Shown one piece after another: positions 44,452 to 53,156 of a stretch of 64,000 nucleotides of DNA. How positions within the stretch are numbered: the stretch's first letter is position 1; each line of letters begins with the position of its first letter. The DNA comes from Salegentibacter salinarum (GTDB taxonomy: Bacteria; Bacteroidota; Bacteroidia; Flavobacteriales; Flavobacteriaceae). The DNA lies in NCBI RefSeq assembly GCF_900168115.1, contig NZ_FUZC01000001.1, positions 558,001 through 622,000 on the forward strand, given 5' to 3'. The position numbers and the translations under genes are program-made. The notes under the pieces were generated by a model. That model ran no database searches. It had not been told where the DNA came from and saw nothing but the letters and a program-made list of their open reading frames with translations.

Positions 44452-47130
44452 ATGAGGAAATTACTAGCATTAGCGTTGTTTCTAACATCAGCTACAATTT
44501 TTGCTCAAGGAACTCTTACCGGAACGGTGATTGATTCTGAAATGGACGGCCCACTTCCGGGCGCAACCGTTATGGTTGTTGGTACTAACAATGGTACTAC
44601 TACAGACTTTGATGGAAATTTTTCTCTGGATGTTGAATCTACTTCCGGGAAAGTAAGTGTAACCTTTGTGGGTTACCAAAAGCAAACTATTAACTTTGAC
44701 GTAGCAAGTGGGGCTACACAAGATTTAGGTACAATTACTTTAGGTCCCGATGCAGATGCTCTGTCAGAAGTAGTAGTAATTGGTAAAGGAGTTATTGATG
44801 TTGCTATAGGTCGTCAAACACCAGTAGCTGTGAGTACTGTGAGAGCTGAGGAAATACAAAAGTCAGCCGGAAATATGGAATTCCCACAACTACTTAGATC
44901 AGTACCTTCAGTTTACGCTAACACCCAAGGTGGTGGTTATGGAGATTCTGAAATTAGAGTACGTGGTTTTGACCAAAGTAACACAGCTTTCCTTTTAAAC
45001 GGGCAACCTATTAACGGGATGGAAGATGGTAATATGTACTGGAGTAACTGGCAAGGTGTGAAAGATATTGCTAATGCAGTACAGGTTCAGCGCGGACTTG
45101 GAGCTTCGAAATTAGCAATTTCCTCTGTAGGGGGTACAATAAATATTGTAACTCAAACCTATAATAATATTGAAAGAGGTTATGTTCAGCAGGAAATAGC
45201 TAATAACAACTATACAAAGTCTACCGCTTATTATTCTACAGGAAAGAACGATAAAGGATGGTCCTCTACATATATGTTGTCTTACTGGCAAGGTGACGGT
45301 AACTTTTATAAAGGAACTCAAGGAAAAGGAATTACTTACTTCTTTTCAGTTGGTTATAAGCCTTCTAATGAGCACGCTTTCAACCTTCTTTTAACTGGAG
45401 CTCCTCAAACGCACGGACAAGCATACCAGGGGAGCATTGGTGATGCCCTTACTTATGGGAGGGATTATAATGAAAACTGGGGATATAGAGACGGAAGTCT
45501 GTATAATGAAAGAACCAATTTTTATCACAAGCCGGTTTTAAACTTTAACTGGGACTGGAATATCAATAGCAGAACAGATCTTTCTACTGTAGTATATGCT
45601 TCCACAGGTAGTGGTGGAGGAACAGGACCTTTGGGTTATTATGAGAATAAATTTAATAGTAATGGGCAAATTAATTTTGACCAAATTATTGATCATAACA
45701 GAAATTTACCTGCTACAGATATAAATGGTACTAATTACAAAGTTGGAGATCATCCAGATCTTGATGAAGAACTAGGAAATGGTTACATTACTCGAGCTTC
45801 TATGAACAATCACTATTGGGTTGGAGCGGTTTCTAACTTTAATCATGAAATTAATGAAAACCTTGAATTCAACATTGGTGGGGATTATAGATTCTACCAT
45901 GGAGATCATTACAGACAAGTAGTTGATTTTATGGGACTTGATGGCTGGTATGTAGATAATAATGCTTCTATACCTCAGGGTCAGACCGTTTTCGCTAATT
46001 ATGACGTAAACTTGCTTGATCCTACTTTTAACCGCGCTAGAGCTGATCAGCAAATAGGATATAGTAACTCTGAAGATATCTCGTATATTGGTGGTTTTGG
46101 TCAATTGGAATATAAAAATGATGAATTTTCAGCTTTTGTTCAGGGAGCTTTATCAAGTCAGTCTCACACTCGTTATGATTATTTTGTATATAGCCGACCA
46201 GAAAATCAGGAATCAGATAAGATTACTAATACCGGTTATAATGTGAAAGCAGGGGTTAATTACAATATTAACGAGCAGCATAATGTATTTGTAAATACTG
46301 GTTTTTATTCAAGACAACCATTTCATGATAACTTGTTCTTAAACTTTTCAAACGATATTAACCCTCTTACCGAGAATGAAGAGATTACTGGTATTGAAGT
46401 GGGGTATGGATTTCAAGGCGAAAATTTCGGTCTTAACTTAAATGGATACTATACTAAATGGGGTAACAGAACAGATACAAGAACGAGCTTCTTTGATTTC
46501 GATGAAGATGGAGTAGATGAAGAATATCTTGCAAACTTTAACCTATTGGAGCAAACGCATATGGGTGTGGAACTAGATTTTCTTTTTAAACCAACGAATG
46601 CTTTAACCATTAACGGGATGGCTTCTTTGGGGGATTGGACATATTCCGATAACCCAATCCAATCTTTATTTGATGCCGAAGATTTAACTGTGGTACCAGG
46701 ATTTGATAATGTAGAATCATTTATTGACGGAGAAAAAGTTGGTAATGCGCCACAAACTTCTCTGGGAGTAGGTGTAGATTATGCAATTATGGATAATCTT
46801 TCAATTGATGGTGATTGGTTCTATTATGGAGATCTTTATGCAGGTATAGACCCAGTATCCTTTACAGAAGAAGGCGGTGAAGTTGTAAAATTACCTTCGT
46901 ATGACCTTGTAAGAATCGGAGCTTCTTATAACCTTCCGTTAGGAAATAATACATCTCTTGACTTTAGAGCAAATGTTGACAATCTATTTAACGAAGTTTA
47001 TCTAACCAGTTTAGCGACCAATAGACCAGGGTCTGCAGGTGATGATCTTTACAAAGGTATAAACATTGCTAACCGTGGTTACTTCGGATTTGACAGACAA
47101 TGGAGTTTAAGTGTAAAGTATAACTTCTAA
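44452..47130 (+). CDS. TonB-dependent receptor with carboxypeptidase-like domain
   Basis: An 892-residue outer-membrane receptor. Signal peptide 1-19 (LFLTSATIFA/Q); carboxypeptidase-like regulatory domain ~20-105 (GTLTGTVIDSEMDGPLPGATV, TDFDGNFSLDV); plug ~115-235 (QLLRSVPSVYANTQGGGYGDSEIRVRG, AISSVGGTINIVT); then a large barrel ending WSLSVKYNF. No SusD-like partner follows, so the substrate need not be a glycan. The codon use looks smooth and AT-biased (many ATT, AAT, TTT), as in a highly expressed gene. A bidirectional terminator follows, shared with the tonB-like gene. Confidence 0.9.
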   Translation: MRKLLALALFLTSATIFAQGTLTGTVIDSEMDGPLPGATVMVVGTNNGTTTDFDGNFSLDVESTSGKVSVTFVGYQKQTINFDVASGATQDLGTITLGPDADALSEVVVIGKGVIDVAIGRQTPVAVSTVRAEEIQKSAGNMEFPQLLRSVPSVYANTQGGGYGDSEIRVRGFDQSNTAFLLNGQPINGMEDGNMYWSNWQGVKDIANAVQVQRGLGASKLAISSVGGTINIVTQTYNNIERGYVQQEIANNNYTKSTAYYSTGKNDKGWSSTYMLSYWQGDGNFYKGTQGKGITYFFSVGYKPSNEHAFNLLLTGAPQTHGQAYQGSIGDALTYGRDYNENWGYRDGSLYNERTNFYHKPVLNFNWDWNINSRTDLSTVVYASTGSGGGTGPLGYYENKFNSNGQINFDQIIDHNRNLPATDINGTNYKVGDHPDLDEELGNGYITRASMNNHYWVGAVSNFNHEINENLEFNIGGDYRFYHGDHYRQVVDFMGLDGWYVDNNASIPQGQTVFANYDVNLLDPTFNRARADQQIGYSNSEDISYIGGFGQLEYKNDEFSAFVQGALSSQSHTRYDYFVYSRPENQESDKITNTGYNVKAGVNYNINEQHNVFVNTGFYSRQPFHDNLFLNFSNDINPLTENEEITGIEVGYGFQGENFGLNLNGYYTKWGNRTDTRTSFFDFDEDGVDEEYLANFNLLEQTHMGVELDFLFKPTNALTINGMASLGDWTYSDNPIQSLFDAEDLTVVPGFDNVESFIDGEKVGNAPQTSLGVGVDYAIMDNLSIDGDWFYYGDLYAGIDPVSFTEEGGEVVKLPSYDLVRIGASYNLPLGNNTSLDFRANVDNLFNEVYLTSLATNRPGSAGDDLYKGINIANRGYFGFDRQWSLSVKYNF

Positions 47131-47151
47131 TTTTAAGTCCTTAATTTTTAT

Positions 47152-47181
47152 AAAACCACCCCAAATCGGGGTGGTTTTTTT
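47152..47181. terminator. Bidirectional rho-independent terminator
   Basis: CCACCCC (47156-47162) pairs with GGGGTGG (47168-47174) around a 5-nt loop, with AAAA before and TTTTTTT after. It can end the TonB receptor (+) and the convergent TonB protein gene (-). Confidence 0.85.
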
Positions 47182-47183
47182 GA

Positions 47184-47900
47184 TTATTCCTGAACCTGGA
47201 AAATTATTGGTAATGCATAATTTACATTAACTGGTTTTCCGCGTTGTTTCCCCGGTTGCATTTTTGGTAAAGATTTTATAATGTTTTCGGCTTCTTTTTC
47301 CAACTCCGGGTGTGGCGCTCTTGCCTGAATATTTACAATTTCACCCTCGGTATTTATTTGAAAAAGGATATTAATTCGATTAACTCCTGAAAGACCTAAT
47401 TCGCTTCCCAAATCCTTATTAAAGTTCTTGTTTACATACGCGGTTATTTTTTCACTCATACAACTTTTTCTCGCTGAATTATCCTCAAGTGCTTCACAAC
47501 CTGGAAATATAGGCACATCTTCAATTAGTGTGAAGGGAACTGTTTCTATTTCTTCATCGGGCTCATGCTCAATTATTTCTTCCGGTTCTACAATATCATC
47601 AAGGTTTGTTTCGGTAGATTCAATTTCGTCTTCTTTAGCTTCGGGATCATCTTTAATAACCTCTATTTCATCTGGAATTACCGGAGGTTTGGGAGGCGGA
47701 GTGTTTGCCAACTCGGTAATGGGAATAACTTCTTCTTCAAGCTCATCTAAATAGACCTGTTCTTTTGTGAATTCTTCCTTGTCATAGGTTTTCCATTCTA
47801 TTAAAAGTAAGCTGGCCAGTAAGGCTAAAATAAGTCCGAATGATAAAAACAAATTCGATTTTTTCCGAAGATCGGCTTTGGCATTTTTCTTAGGTTTCAT
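47184..47900 (-). CDS. TonB family energy transducer
   Basis: A 238-residue TonB protein: a basic N-terminus, one inner-membrane helix (LFLSFGLILALLASLLLIEW), a long acidic and proline-rich periplasmic linker (PPPKPPVIP, many Glu) and a C-terminal TonB domain (~150-238, GVNRINILFQINTEGEIVNI, KMQPGKQRGKPVNVNYALPI). It passes energy from ExbB/ExbD to outer-membrane receptors. It faces the TonB receptor across a shared terminator, which fits a functional link but does not prove it. Confidence 0.88.
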   Translation of the reverse strand: MKPKKNAKADLRKKSNLFLSFGLILALLASLLLIEWKTYDKEEFTKEQVYLDELEEEVIPITELANTPPPKPPVIPDEIEVIKDDPEAKEDEIESTETNLDDIVEPEEIIEHEPDEEIETVPFTLIEDVPIFPGCEALEDNSARKSCMSEKITAYVNKNFNKDLGSELGLSGVNRINILFQINTEGEIVNIQARAPHPELEKEAENIIKSLPKMQPGKQRGKPVNVNYALPIIFQVQE

Positions 47901-48107
47901 AAGATATTAGATTAATAGTTAGTAAATAAATAATAAGAAACTTAATAGAATGATTGGTATTTTGCATAACTATCAATTAAAATGCCAAAAAACTAAAATA
48001 TAGATACACTGTAATTAATTTGTATTTAAATACGTGATCTTAAACTTAGAAGTACAATGCAGCTGCAATTTTATAGAAAATCCTATATTTACTAAAAATT
48101 TACTCAT

Positions 48108-48545
48108 ATGTATCCAACTGTACAATTCATACATTCCTACTGGGCTTATTTAGTATTAATCGTTTTATTCGTAGCCTCAATAAACGCAATTATTGGTTAT
48201 GCTTCTAATAAAGAATATGGAGCGACTAATTTCAGGATTGCACTTTTCACACTTATCACGTCGCATATTCAGCTTTTAATAGGAATAGTTTTATACTTCG
48301 TATCTCCTTATTTTTCGGTGCTTCTGGAAGAAGGAATGGGTACGGTAATGCCAGATCCAACATTAAGACTTTACATTCTGGAACATCCCTTAATGATGAT
48401 AATTGCTGTAGCTTTAATTACCATTGGATATTCAAAACACAAGAGTAAACTTACTTCAAAACCTAAGTTTAAAATCCTTGCTATATTTTATACCTTAGGA
48501 TTATTGATAATGTTATCCCGTATTCCTTGGAATGCTTGGTTTTAA
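48108..48545 (+). CDS. Four-span membrane protein (cytochrome b-like in flavobacterial annotation)
   Basis: A 145-residue protein with four membrane spans (AYLVLIVLFVASINAIIGYA, FTLITSHIQLLIGIVLYFV, HPLMMIIAVALITIGYS, ILAIFYTLGLLIMLSRIPW). Conserved His residues lie in or next to the spans: FIHSYWAYLV, SHIQLLIG and LEHPLMM. These could bind heme, which is why similar proteins are sometimes called cytochrome b, but no proof is visible. It stands alone between the tonB-like gene and the decayed patch. Confidence 0.7.
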   Translation: MYPTVQFIHSYWAYLVLIVLFVASINAIIGYASNKEYGATNFRIALFTLITSHIQLLIGIVLYFVSPYFSVLLEEGMGTVMPDPTLRLYILEHPLMMIIAVALITIGYSKHKSKLTSKPKFKILAIFYTLGLLIMLSRIPWNAWF

Positions 48546-48561
48546 AGTTTAAAATCTTAAT

Positions 48562-48870
48562 TTACTTTCCGGCATCGGTGGAGCTTGAAGAGACTTCTTT
48601 AAGCAGGTAAATATATACCGGAAAATGGTCACTGTAGTCACCTGGATAGCCGCTATTACCATAACTTCGGAAGGAATATCCCTTGTATTGTCCGTTTTCG
48701 GTAATTAGGTATCTGTTATTAAAAATTCCAGCTTTATAAAACTGAAATTGGAAATAGCCTTTTCCGGTTAACGCTTCTGAAACAAGAATTTGATCAAATA
48801 AATTCCGACCATCACGATAGGCCAGAATACCTATCCGTTTTTCAATATATTCTCATCTATAGTAGTTTCA
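48562..48870 (-). pseudogene. Endonuclease/exonuclease/phosphatase family, C-terminal remnant
   Basis: Read on the minus strand, 48562-48564 is a stop and the frame before it spells KGYPGDYSDHFPVYIYL-like sequence (YSDHFPVYIYL is intact), preceded by ILAYRDGRNLFDQILVSEALTG and FYKAGIFNNRYLIT. This is the end of a secreted EEP-family nuclease/phosphatase. Upstream the frame is lost: a 5-T run at 48838-48842 (5 A on the coding strand) is one short of the frame needed to join TIDEN to KRIGILAY. The catalytic N-terminal half is absent, so this is a broken gene, or, less likely, an assembly error in the homopolymer. Confidence 0.7.
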
Positions 48871-49140
48871 TCGGTATTAAATGCTGAAACCCGAATATAT
48901 CTATTCCAATCAAATGTTCTCGGTTCAAACGCCTTACCGCCTTTTTCATTTATATTTGTCCATCCATTATTTTCCAATACAGCAATATCCCTACGGTGGG
49001 AATTTCAGGTTTATCCTGCAACACCAATTCTTTATAAAAATCGTCTCTCCATCCCTGAAAAACGCATAAGCCGGCTGGTGAGTTCCCCAGTAGATTTAGA
49101 TAGTGTTTCCCGCGCACATTTGTTTTTTGAAATTATGTCT
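48850..49140 (-). pseudogene. Fragment resembling a choice-of-anchor J type lipoprotein, fused to the EEP remnant
   Basis: In the frame that joins the EEP remnant, the minus strand encodes NGWTNINEKGGKAFEPRTF and NRYIRVSAFNTDE, the pattern of flavobacterial choice-of-anchor J type domains (GWTN...NRY..SAFN). A second frame shift near 48985 separates it from an upstream stretch (TNVRGKHYLNLLGN). There is no start codon or signal peptide. The rest of that domain, its C-terminus, seems to lie on the opposite strand at 49180-49398. Confidence 0.5.
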
Positions 49141-49179
49141 TCTATGATAATGTCACTATTTTGAATGTAATGGTAATTG

Positions 49180-49398
49180 AAGAATTTACCGGTAAATGAT
49201 TTAACACCGAACTGGACTCCGCTGGATGCTGTAATTCCTACAGGGCCTACTAATCAATGCAGGAAAAAATTCGTGAAAAGTGAAATAGATAGTTCCTGTT
49301 TAAAGGGTGATATTCATTTCGCCTATAGATATTTAGGTGCTGCGTCAGATAAAAGCACAACTTATGATATTGATAACATACGCATAAACGGGAATTGA
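49180..49398 (+). pseudogene. C-terminal remnant of a choice-of-anchor J type protein
   Basis: The plus-strand frame ending at the stop 49396-49398 encodes TPNWTPLDAVIPTG, then SCLKGDIHFAYRYLGAAS and TYDIDNIRING. This is the usual end of the choice-of-anchor J domain of secreted flavobacterial proteins. The frame is closed by stops just upstream and only a TTG could start it, so it is a leftover, not a gene. It lies head-on to the fragment on the minus strand, as if one locus had been cut and partly inverted. Confidence 0.5.
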
Positions 49399-49428
49399 GT
49401 AAATTGTAAGATTATTTAAAATCAACGC

Positions 49429-49836
49429 ATGAAGCAAACATTACTCTTTCTATTTTTAATTGCAACATCTTTAGGGTTTGCCCAGCATTCCCAGGATTTT
49501 GCCGGGAATTGGTTTTGGGAATCTCCAGACGGCCAAAATACTATGGAACTAGAACTGGAGTATGAAAGCCAGGGAAGTATTAAAGGCAATCATTGTGTGA
49601 TTTTCTCGCAGGGAGAAAATACCGATTGTAAAAGAAACAATGGAAATTCGTTTACAATAAATTTGGTGAAAATTGCGGAAGGTGTGTACGATGGGACTAT
49701 TGAAAGCGCTGTGAGTTTTACCTCAGGAAAGATACGTTTGCAGTATATAGATAGCGAAAAGGCGATTCGGTTTTATTTAAAAGAAGTGCCTCCCGGAGAA
49801 TTCTATATGCCCAAGGAGGCTTTTTTAGTTAGATGA
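49429..49836 (+). CDS. Small secreted protein of unknown function
   Basis: A 135-residue protein with a signal peptide (MKQTLLFLFLIATSLGFA/Q) and a small beta-rich body opening FAGNWFWESPDG, a lipocalin-like start. Two Cys (NHCVIF and NTDCKRN) could form a disulfide. It ends VPPGEFYMPKEAFLVR. No named family is recognised. It lies just after the decayed patch and faces the convergent two-repeat protein, with 12 bp between stops. Confidence 0.65.
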   Translation: MKQTLLFLFLIATSLGFAQHSQDFAGNWFWESPDGQNTMELELEYESQGSIKGNHCVIFSQGENTDCKRNNGNSFTINLVKIAEGVYDGTIESAVSFTSGKIRLQYIDSEKAIRFYLKEVPPGEFYMPKEAFLVR

Positions 49837-49848
49837 TTTTCTTAAATA

Positions 49849-50577
49849 TTATTTCTGATAAGCTTCGCTATATGGTGACCAGATTTCATATATAGGATCT
49901 CCTTTTGAGCTTTTTCCTTTGTGATGCCATTTACCATCTTTTACTTCATACTGAAATTCTAAACTCGCGCCTACACGGCTGGCATCTCGTGAGAAGAATT
50001 CAATATTTTCAGTGTATTTTCCATTTTCAGCAGTGTAGGTTCCTCCGCCGGTTCCATTAAATTCTTTGGTAGCCGAATTAAAAGCAATCCATTGAAATCT
50101 TCCGCCACTTAAGATTTTAACTGTTCTTCTGTCCCCGGGAGTCATCGTATTCATTTCTCCGTTTCTTTCACGACCGGTAATAACCCAGGTGCCCGTTAGC
50201 GCATCTGATTTCTCTGAAACACGTTCCCATATTTTTGTCGTATTTCCGTCAGAGATTTCCATTTTGTCCTCACCATCCCAGGAAATATTATAGTCGTGCT
50301 CTGCCCCGATTTCTTCGGTGTCATAAGTGTCAAAATCCCTTAGTTCCGTCAGGGTTTCATCTTCCAGGCTAAGTTCTCCTCCTGCAGCACCTAAAAATTC
50401 ATTATTACTTAAATTTTTAGAGCCCAGGGCAAAATAACCGTCCTGTATAATTTTAATTACTTCTCTGTCATTAACAGCTTTACCGTCCTTTTCAGTTAAT
50501 TTCCAGGCTCCATCCAATTCCTGAGCTGTGATTATTCCGAAGAAAAAAAGCAATGGTAATAAGATTAATTTTTTCAT
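49849..50577 (-). CDS. Secreted protein with two lipocalin-like repeats
   Basis: A 242-residue protein with a signal peptide (MKKLILLPLLFFFGIITA/Q) and two similar halves. The first (~19-120) runs LDGAWKLTEKDGKAV, then a GYFALGSKN...GAAGGELS core; the second (~125-235) runs LTGTWVITGRERNGEM, then GRFQWIAFNSATKEF..GTGGGTYTAENGKY. Each begins with a G-x-W motif and has a GGG/GGE turn, so the protein looks like a tandem duplication of a small beta-barrel. Function unknown; no other domain is visible. Confidence 0.7.
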   Translation of the reverse strand: MKKLILLPLLFFFGIITAQELDGAWKLTEKDGKAVNDREVIKIIQDGYFALGSKNLSNNEFLGAAGGELSLEDETLTELRDFDTYDTEEIGAEHDYNISWDGEDKMEISDGNTTKIWERVSEKSDALTGTWVITGRERNGEMNTMTPGDRRTVKILSGGRFQWIAFNSATKEFNGTGGGTYTAENGKYTENIEFFSRDASRVGASLEFQYEVKDGKWHHKGKSSKGDPIYEIWSPYSEAYQK

Positions 50578-50644
50578 TGTAGTAATTTATTGGTACACTC
50601 TAAATTACTAAAAAAACAGATAAGGTTTTAGAAGTTTTTTAAGT

Positions 50645-50762
50645 CGTCGCCCTGAATTTATTTTCAGGGGCTAAGCTTGTAGATATTATAAACCTATTAG
50701 AATCCCGAAGTAAATTCGGGATAACGTCTGAATCCATCCCGAAACTTCGGGACAGATTGACG
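50645..50762. repeat. Palindromic intergenic repeat element, copy 1
   Basis: A ~118 bp element with CGTC at the left and GACG at the right. It holds three palindromes: CCTGAA...TTCAGG (50651-50668), ATCCCGAA...TTCGGGAT (50702-50722) and TCCCGAAACTTCGGGA (50737-50752). The right end CGGGACAGATTGACG resembles that of copy 2 (63197-63289). Located between the two-repeat protein and hflX. Confidence 0.65.
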
Positions 50763-50783
50763 TCTCTAGTTTTTCCCTCTAGT

Positions 50784-52004
50784 CTATTTTTCTTCTCCGT
50801 ATTTATCGTATTCCGGGTACAGAAAATTATTGTAAGGAAAGCGGGTGATATGAATCTTACGAACCGCTTCGTAAACTTTTCTTCGGAAATCTTCCATATT
50901 CTCCTTATTCAAAGCAGAAATAAACAACACATTATCTCCCATCTTATTCATCCAGGTTTGCTTCCATTCTTTAAGGGTGTAATGAGCTTTGGTTTTTTCA
51001 GTAATTAAATCGTCGTCTTCAATTTCTTCAGCTTCATATTGATCAATTTTATTAAAAACCATAATAGTTGGTTTGTCATTACTCTTAATCTCACTCATAA
51101 TCTGGTTTACAGACTCTATATGATCTTCAAAATTGGGATGCGAAATATCGACCACGTGCAGTAGCAAATCGGCTTCCCTAACTTCGTCTAAAGTAGATTT
51201 AAAGGACTCTACCAGTTGCGTGGGGAGTTTCCTAATAAATCCTACCGTATCGGTTAAAAGGAAGGGTAAATTGCGAATTACTACTTTTCTTACCGTAGTA
51301 TCTAAAGTCGCAAAAAGTTTATTTTCGGCAAAAACCTCACTTTTGCTAATAGTATTCATTAAAGTAGACTTTCCAACATTGGTGTAGCCTACAAGTGCCA
51401 CCCGAACCAACTGCCCGCGGTTGCCACGTTGCACTTCCATTTGTTTGTCTATAGTTTCGAGTTTCTTCTTTAAAAGCGCAATTTTGTCCCGCACAATCCT
51501 ACGGTCAGTCTCAATCTCGGTTTCCCCTGGTCCGCGCATTCCAATACCACCACGCTGGCGCTCAAGGTGAGTCCACATTCCAGCAAGTCTTGGTAGTAAA
51601 TATTCATATTGCGCGAGTTCCACCTGGGTCCTGGCGTAACTGGTTTGTGCACGTTGGGCAAAAATATCAAGGATAAGCGTAGTTCTATCTAGAACTTTAC
51701 ATTTCAGGATTTTCTCTATATTTTTTTGCTGGGCTGGAGAGAGTTCATCATCAAAAATAGCGGTACCAACCTCATTTTCGTCTACGAATTGTTTAAGTTC
51801 ATTCATCTTCCCTGTCCCAATAAAAGTTTTGGGATTGGGTTTATCCATATTCTGGCTAAAACGCTTTATCACTTCCCCGCCGGCGGTATAGGTTAGGAAT
51901 TCTAATTCGTCCAGGTATTCTTTTAATTTATCGTGCCCCTGCTCTTTGGTAACAATACCAATTAAAACAGCTTTTTCGTGGGTTAGGTCGGTTTTTTCAA
52001 TCAT
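50784..52004 (-). CDS. hflX: GTPase HflX
   Basis: A ~406-residue ribosome-associated GTPase that helps split stalled ribosomes. The HflX N-terminal domain with KTFIGTGKMNELKQF and ILDIFAQRAQTSYARTQVELAQ is followed by the G domain: P-loop ALVGYTNVGKSTLMN, LLTDTVGFIRKLP, and VFNKIDQY (NKxD). The ATG at 52004 (MIEKTDLTHEK) is preferred over an upstream TTG at 52022. It ends next to the repeat element. The upstream DUF3078 gene is separated by a terminator. Confidence 0.93.
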   Translation of the reverse strand: MIEKTDLTHEKAVLIGIVTKEQGHDKLKEYLDELEFLTYTAGGEVIKRFSQNMDKPNPKTFIGTGKMNELKQFVDENEVGTAIFDDELSPAQQKNIEKILKCKVLDRTTLILDIFAQRAQTSYARTQVELAQYEYLLPRLAGMWTHLERQRGGIGMRGPGETEIETDRRIVRDKIALLKKKLETIDKQMEVQRGNRGQLVRVALVGYTNVGKSTLMNTISKSEVFAENKLFATLDTTVRKVVIRNLPFLLTDTVGFIRKLPTQLVESFKSTLDEVREADLLLHVVDISHPNFEDHIESVNQIMSEIKSNDKPTIMVFNKIDQYEAEEIEDDDLITEKTKAHYTLKEWKQTWMNKMGDNVLFISALNKENMEDFRRKVYEAVRKIHITRFPYNNFLYPEYDKYGEEK

Positions 52005-52084
52005 AAATACAAAGTTACACAATAGATTGCTACTGCGATTTTTGCGGAAATTATTTCAACATATATTTAACTAAAATCGCTTAA

Positions 52085-52120
52085 AAACAACAAACCTGCC
52101 GGAATGGGCAGGTTGTATTT
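52085..52120 (-). terminator. Terminator at the end of the suf operon
   Basis: ACCTGCC (52094-52100) pairs with GGCAGGT (52107-52113) around a 6-nt loop, with extra weaker pairing outside. On the minus strand it is followed by a T-rich run. It lies ~60 nt after the DUF3078 stop, the last gene of the suf operon. Confidence 0.7.
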
Positions 52121-52141
52121 TTATTTTTTTGTTTGTTTTGG

Positions 52142-52169
52142 CGTTACGCTGAACTTGAATGACGTTACG
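52142..52169. repeat. Short CGTTACG direct repeat with repeat-family remnant
   Basis: CGTTACG occurs at 52142-52148 and 52163-52169, flanking CTGAACTTGAATGA, a phrase like the ends of the palindromic repeat family (CCTGAACT, TGACG). It may be a worn copy of that family. Confidence 0.3.
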
Positions 52170-52171
52170 GC

Positions 52172-53065
52172 TTAAAATCCGTAGTTAAATCCTAAACCGA
52201 AAACTTCTCTTATTTGAAAACCTTTTACAGCATTATCATCATAGATAGCCTGGAAAATAAGGTTTGTAGAAAGATAATCGTTGATTTTCATTTTCATGTT
52301 CATCGTATAATCGATATCTACATTCTGGGGATCTTCCAAATAGTTGGAGTAGAGGTTGATTAAATTCTCCATGGTCACATTTTCGATTATATTGAATTGA
52401 GCGTATCCTGAAACCGATGCACCAAATTCAAAACGCATGGCTTTTTCGGCATCTACCCCAAAATAATCTCCATCTACATAATCTGGTCCTGAAGTGAAAT
52501 CTTTATCTACAAAGACCATTCTTCCCGTAGCCGGAGCAAGATTTAAATATAAATTTTCACTCTTTTTCCACATCATACCGGGACCAAATTGAAGGTAGGC
52601 GGGGGATAAAAAATTGGTGTATTCTGTTCTGGTGGTTTGACCGCTTTCAGGGTCTTCACCGAATTTATATCCTTTTGTAATTTGTGTTCTGAAATTTAGA
52701 AAAAGGGAATAAAACCAGTTTGATTCCTGTACCTGCTTTCCGGCGATCGAGTTGAATTCTAAGCGGTCACTGGTTTTCCTCGCAAATTCGTCGCTTCGCT
52801 GCTTGGTTATACCATAATCAAGGAGTAATTTATTATCCCAGGTAAAATCGTTTTTCAAATAATTAAAGTCGTAGTCAAAAAGAAAATTCCCTGCAATGTT
52901 GGAAGTTCCTCCGCCTGTCCATTCTTCATTAAAGGCCGACTGATTAAAAAGTAAGGCGATATTTCCTTCTTTAGTCCATCCTTGTTTTTGTTCTTCTTCC
53001 TCTTCCTGTGCCGATAAATTAAAAATTCCGCCAAATAGGGCGAAAGCAAGTACTAATTTTTTCAT
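52172..53065 (-). CDS. DUF3078 family protein, last gene of the suf operon
   Basis: A 297-residue protein with a signal peptide (MKKLVLAFALFGGIFNLSA/Q), then an acidic EEEEEQKQGW and the DUF3078 domain (NIALLFNQSAFNEEWTGGGTSNIAGNF). The barrel-like C-terminus ends FGLGFNYGF with a terminal Phe. It shares the layout of the 340-residue protein at 2811, but with the WTGGG motif where that one has WNAGG. It lies 91 nt after DUF2480 and before the operon terminator, so it is likely made along with the SUF proteins; a role in Fe-S metabolism is not shown. Confidence 0.8.
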   Translation of the reverse strand: MKKLVLAFALFGGIFNLSAQEEEEEQKQGWTKEGNIALLFNQSAFNEEWTGGGTSNIAGNFLFDYDFNYLKNDFTWDNKLLLDYGITKQRSDEFARKTSDRLEFNSIAGKQVQESNWFYSLFLNFRTQITKGYKFGEDPESGQTTRTEYTNFLSPAYLQFGPGMMWKKSENLYLNLAPATGRMVFVDKDFTSGPDYVDGDYFGVDAEKAMRFEFGASVSGYAQFNIIENVTMENLINLYSNYLEDPQNVDIDYTMNMKMKINDYLSTNLIFQAIYDDNAVKGFQIREVFGLGFNYGF

Positions 53066-53156
53066 TTTTTATAATTCTGAATGTCACCTGAACGCTAATA
53101 CAGTAATAATCACTTTCTGGTATTGTTGATTGCGACCAGCATCATACTGGTTCATC

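Noticed and set aside
47428-47754. Long serine/isoleucine-rich frame on the plus strand inside the tonB-like gene
   Set aside because: It is the reverse of the acidic Glu/Pro linker of TonB; low-complexity antisense frames arise from GAA/GAG codons.
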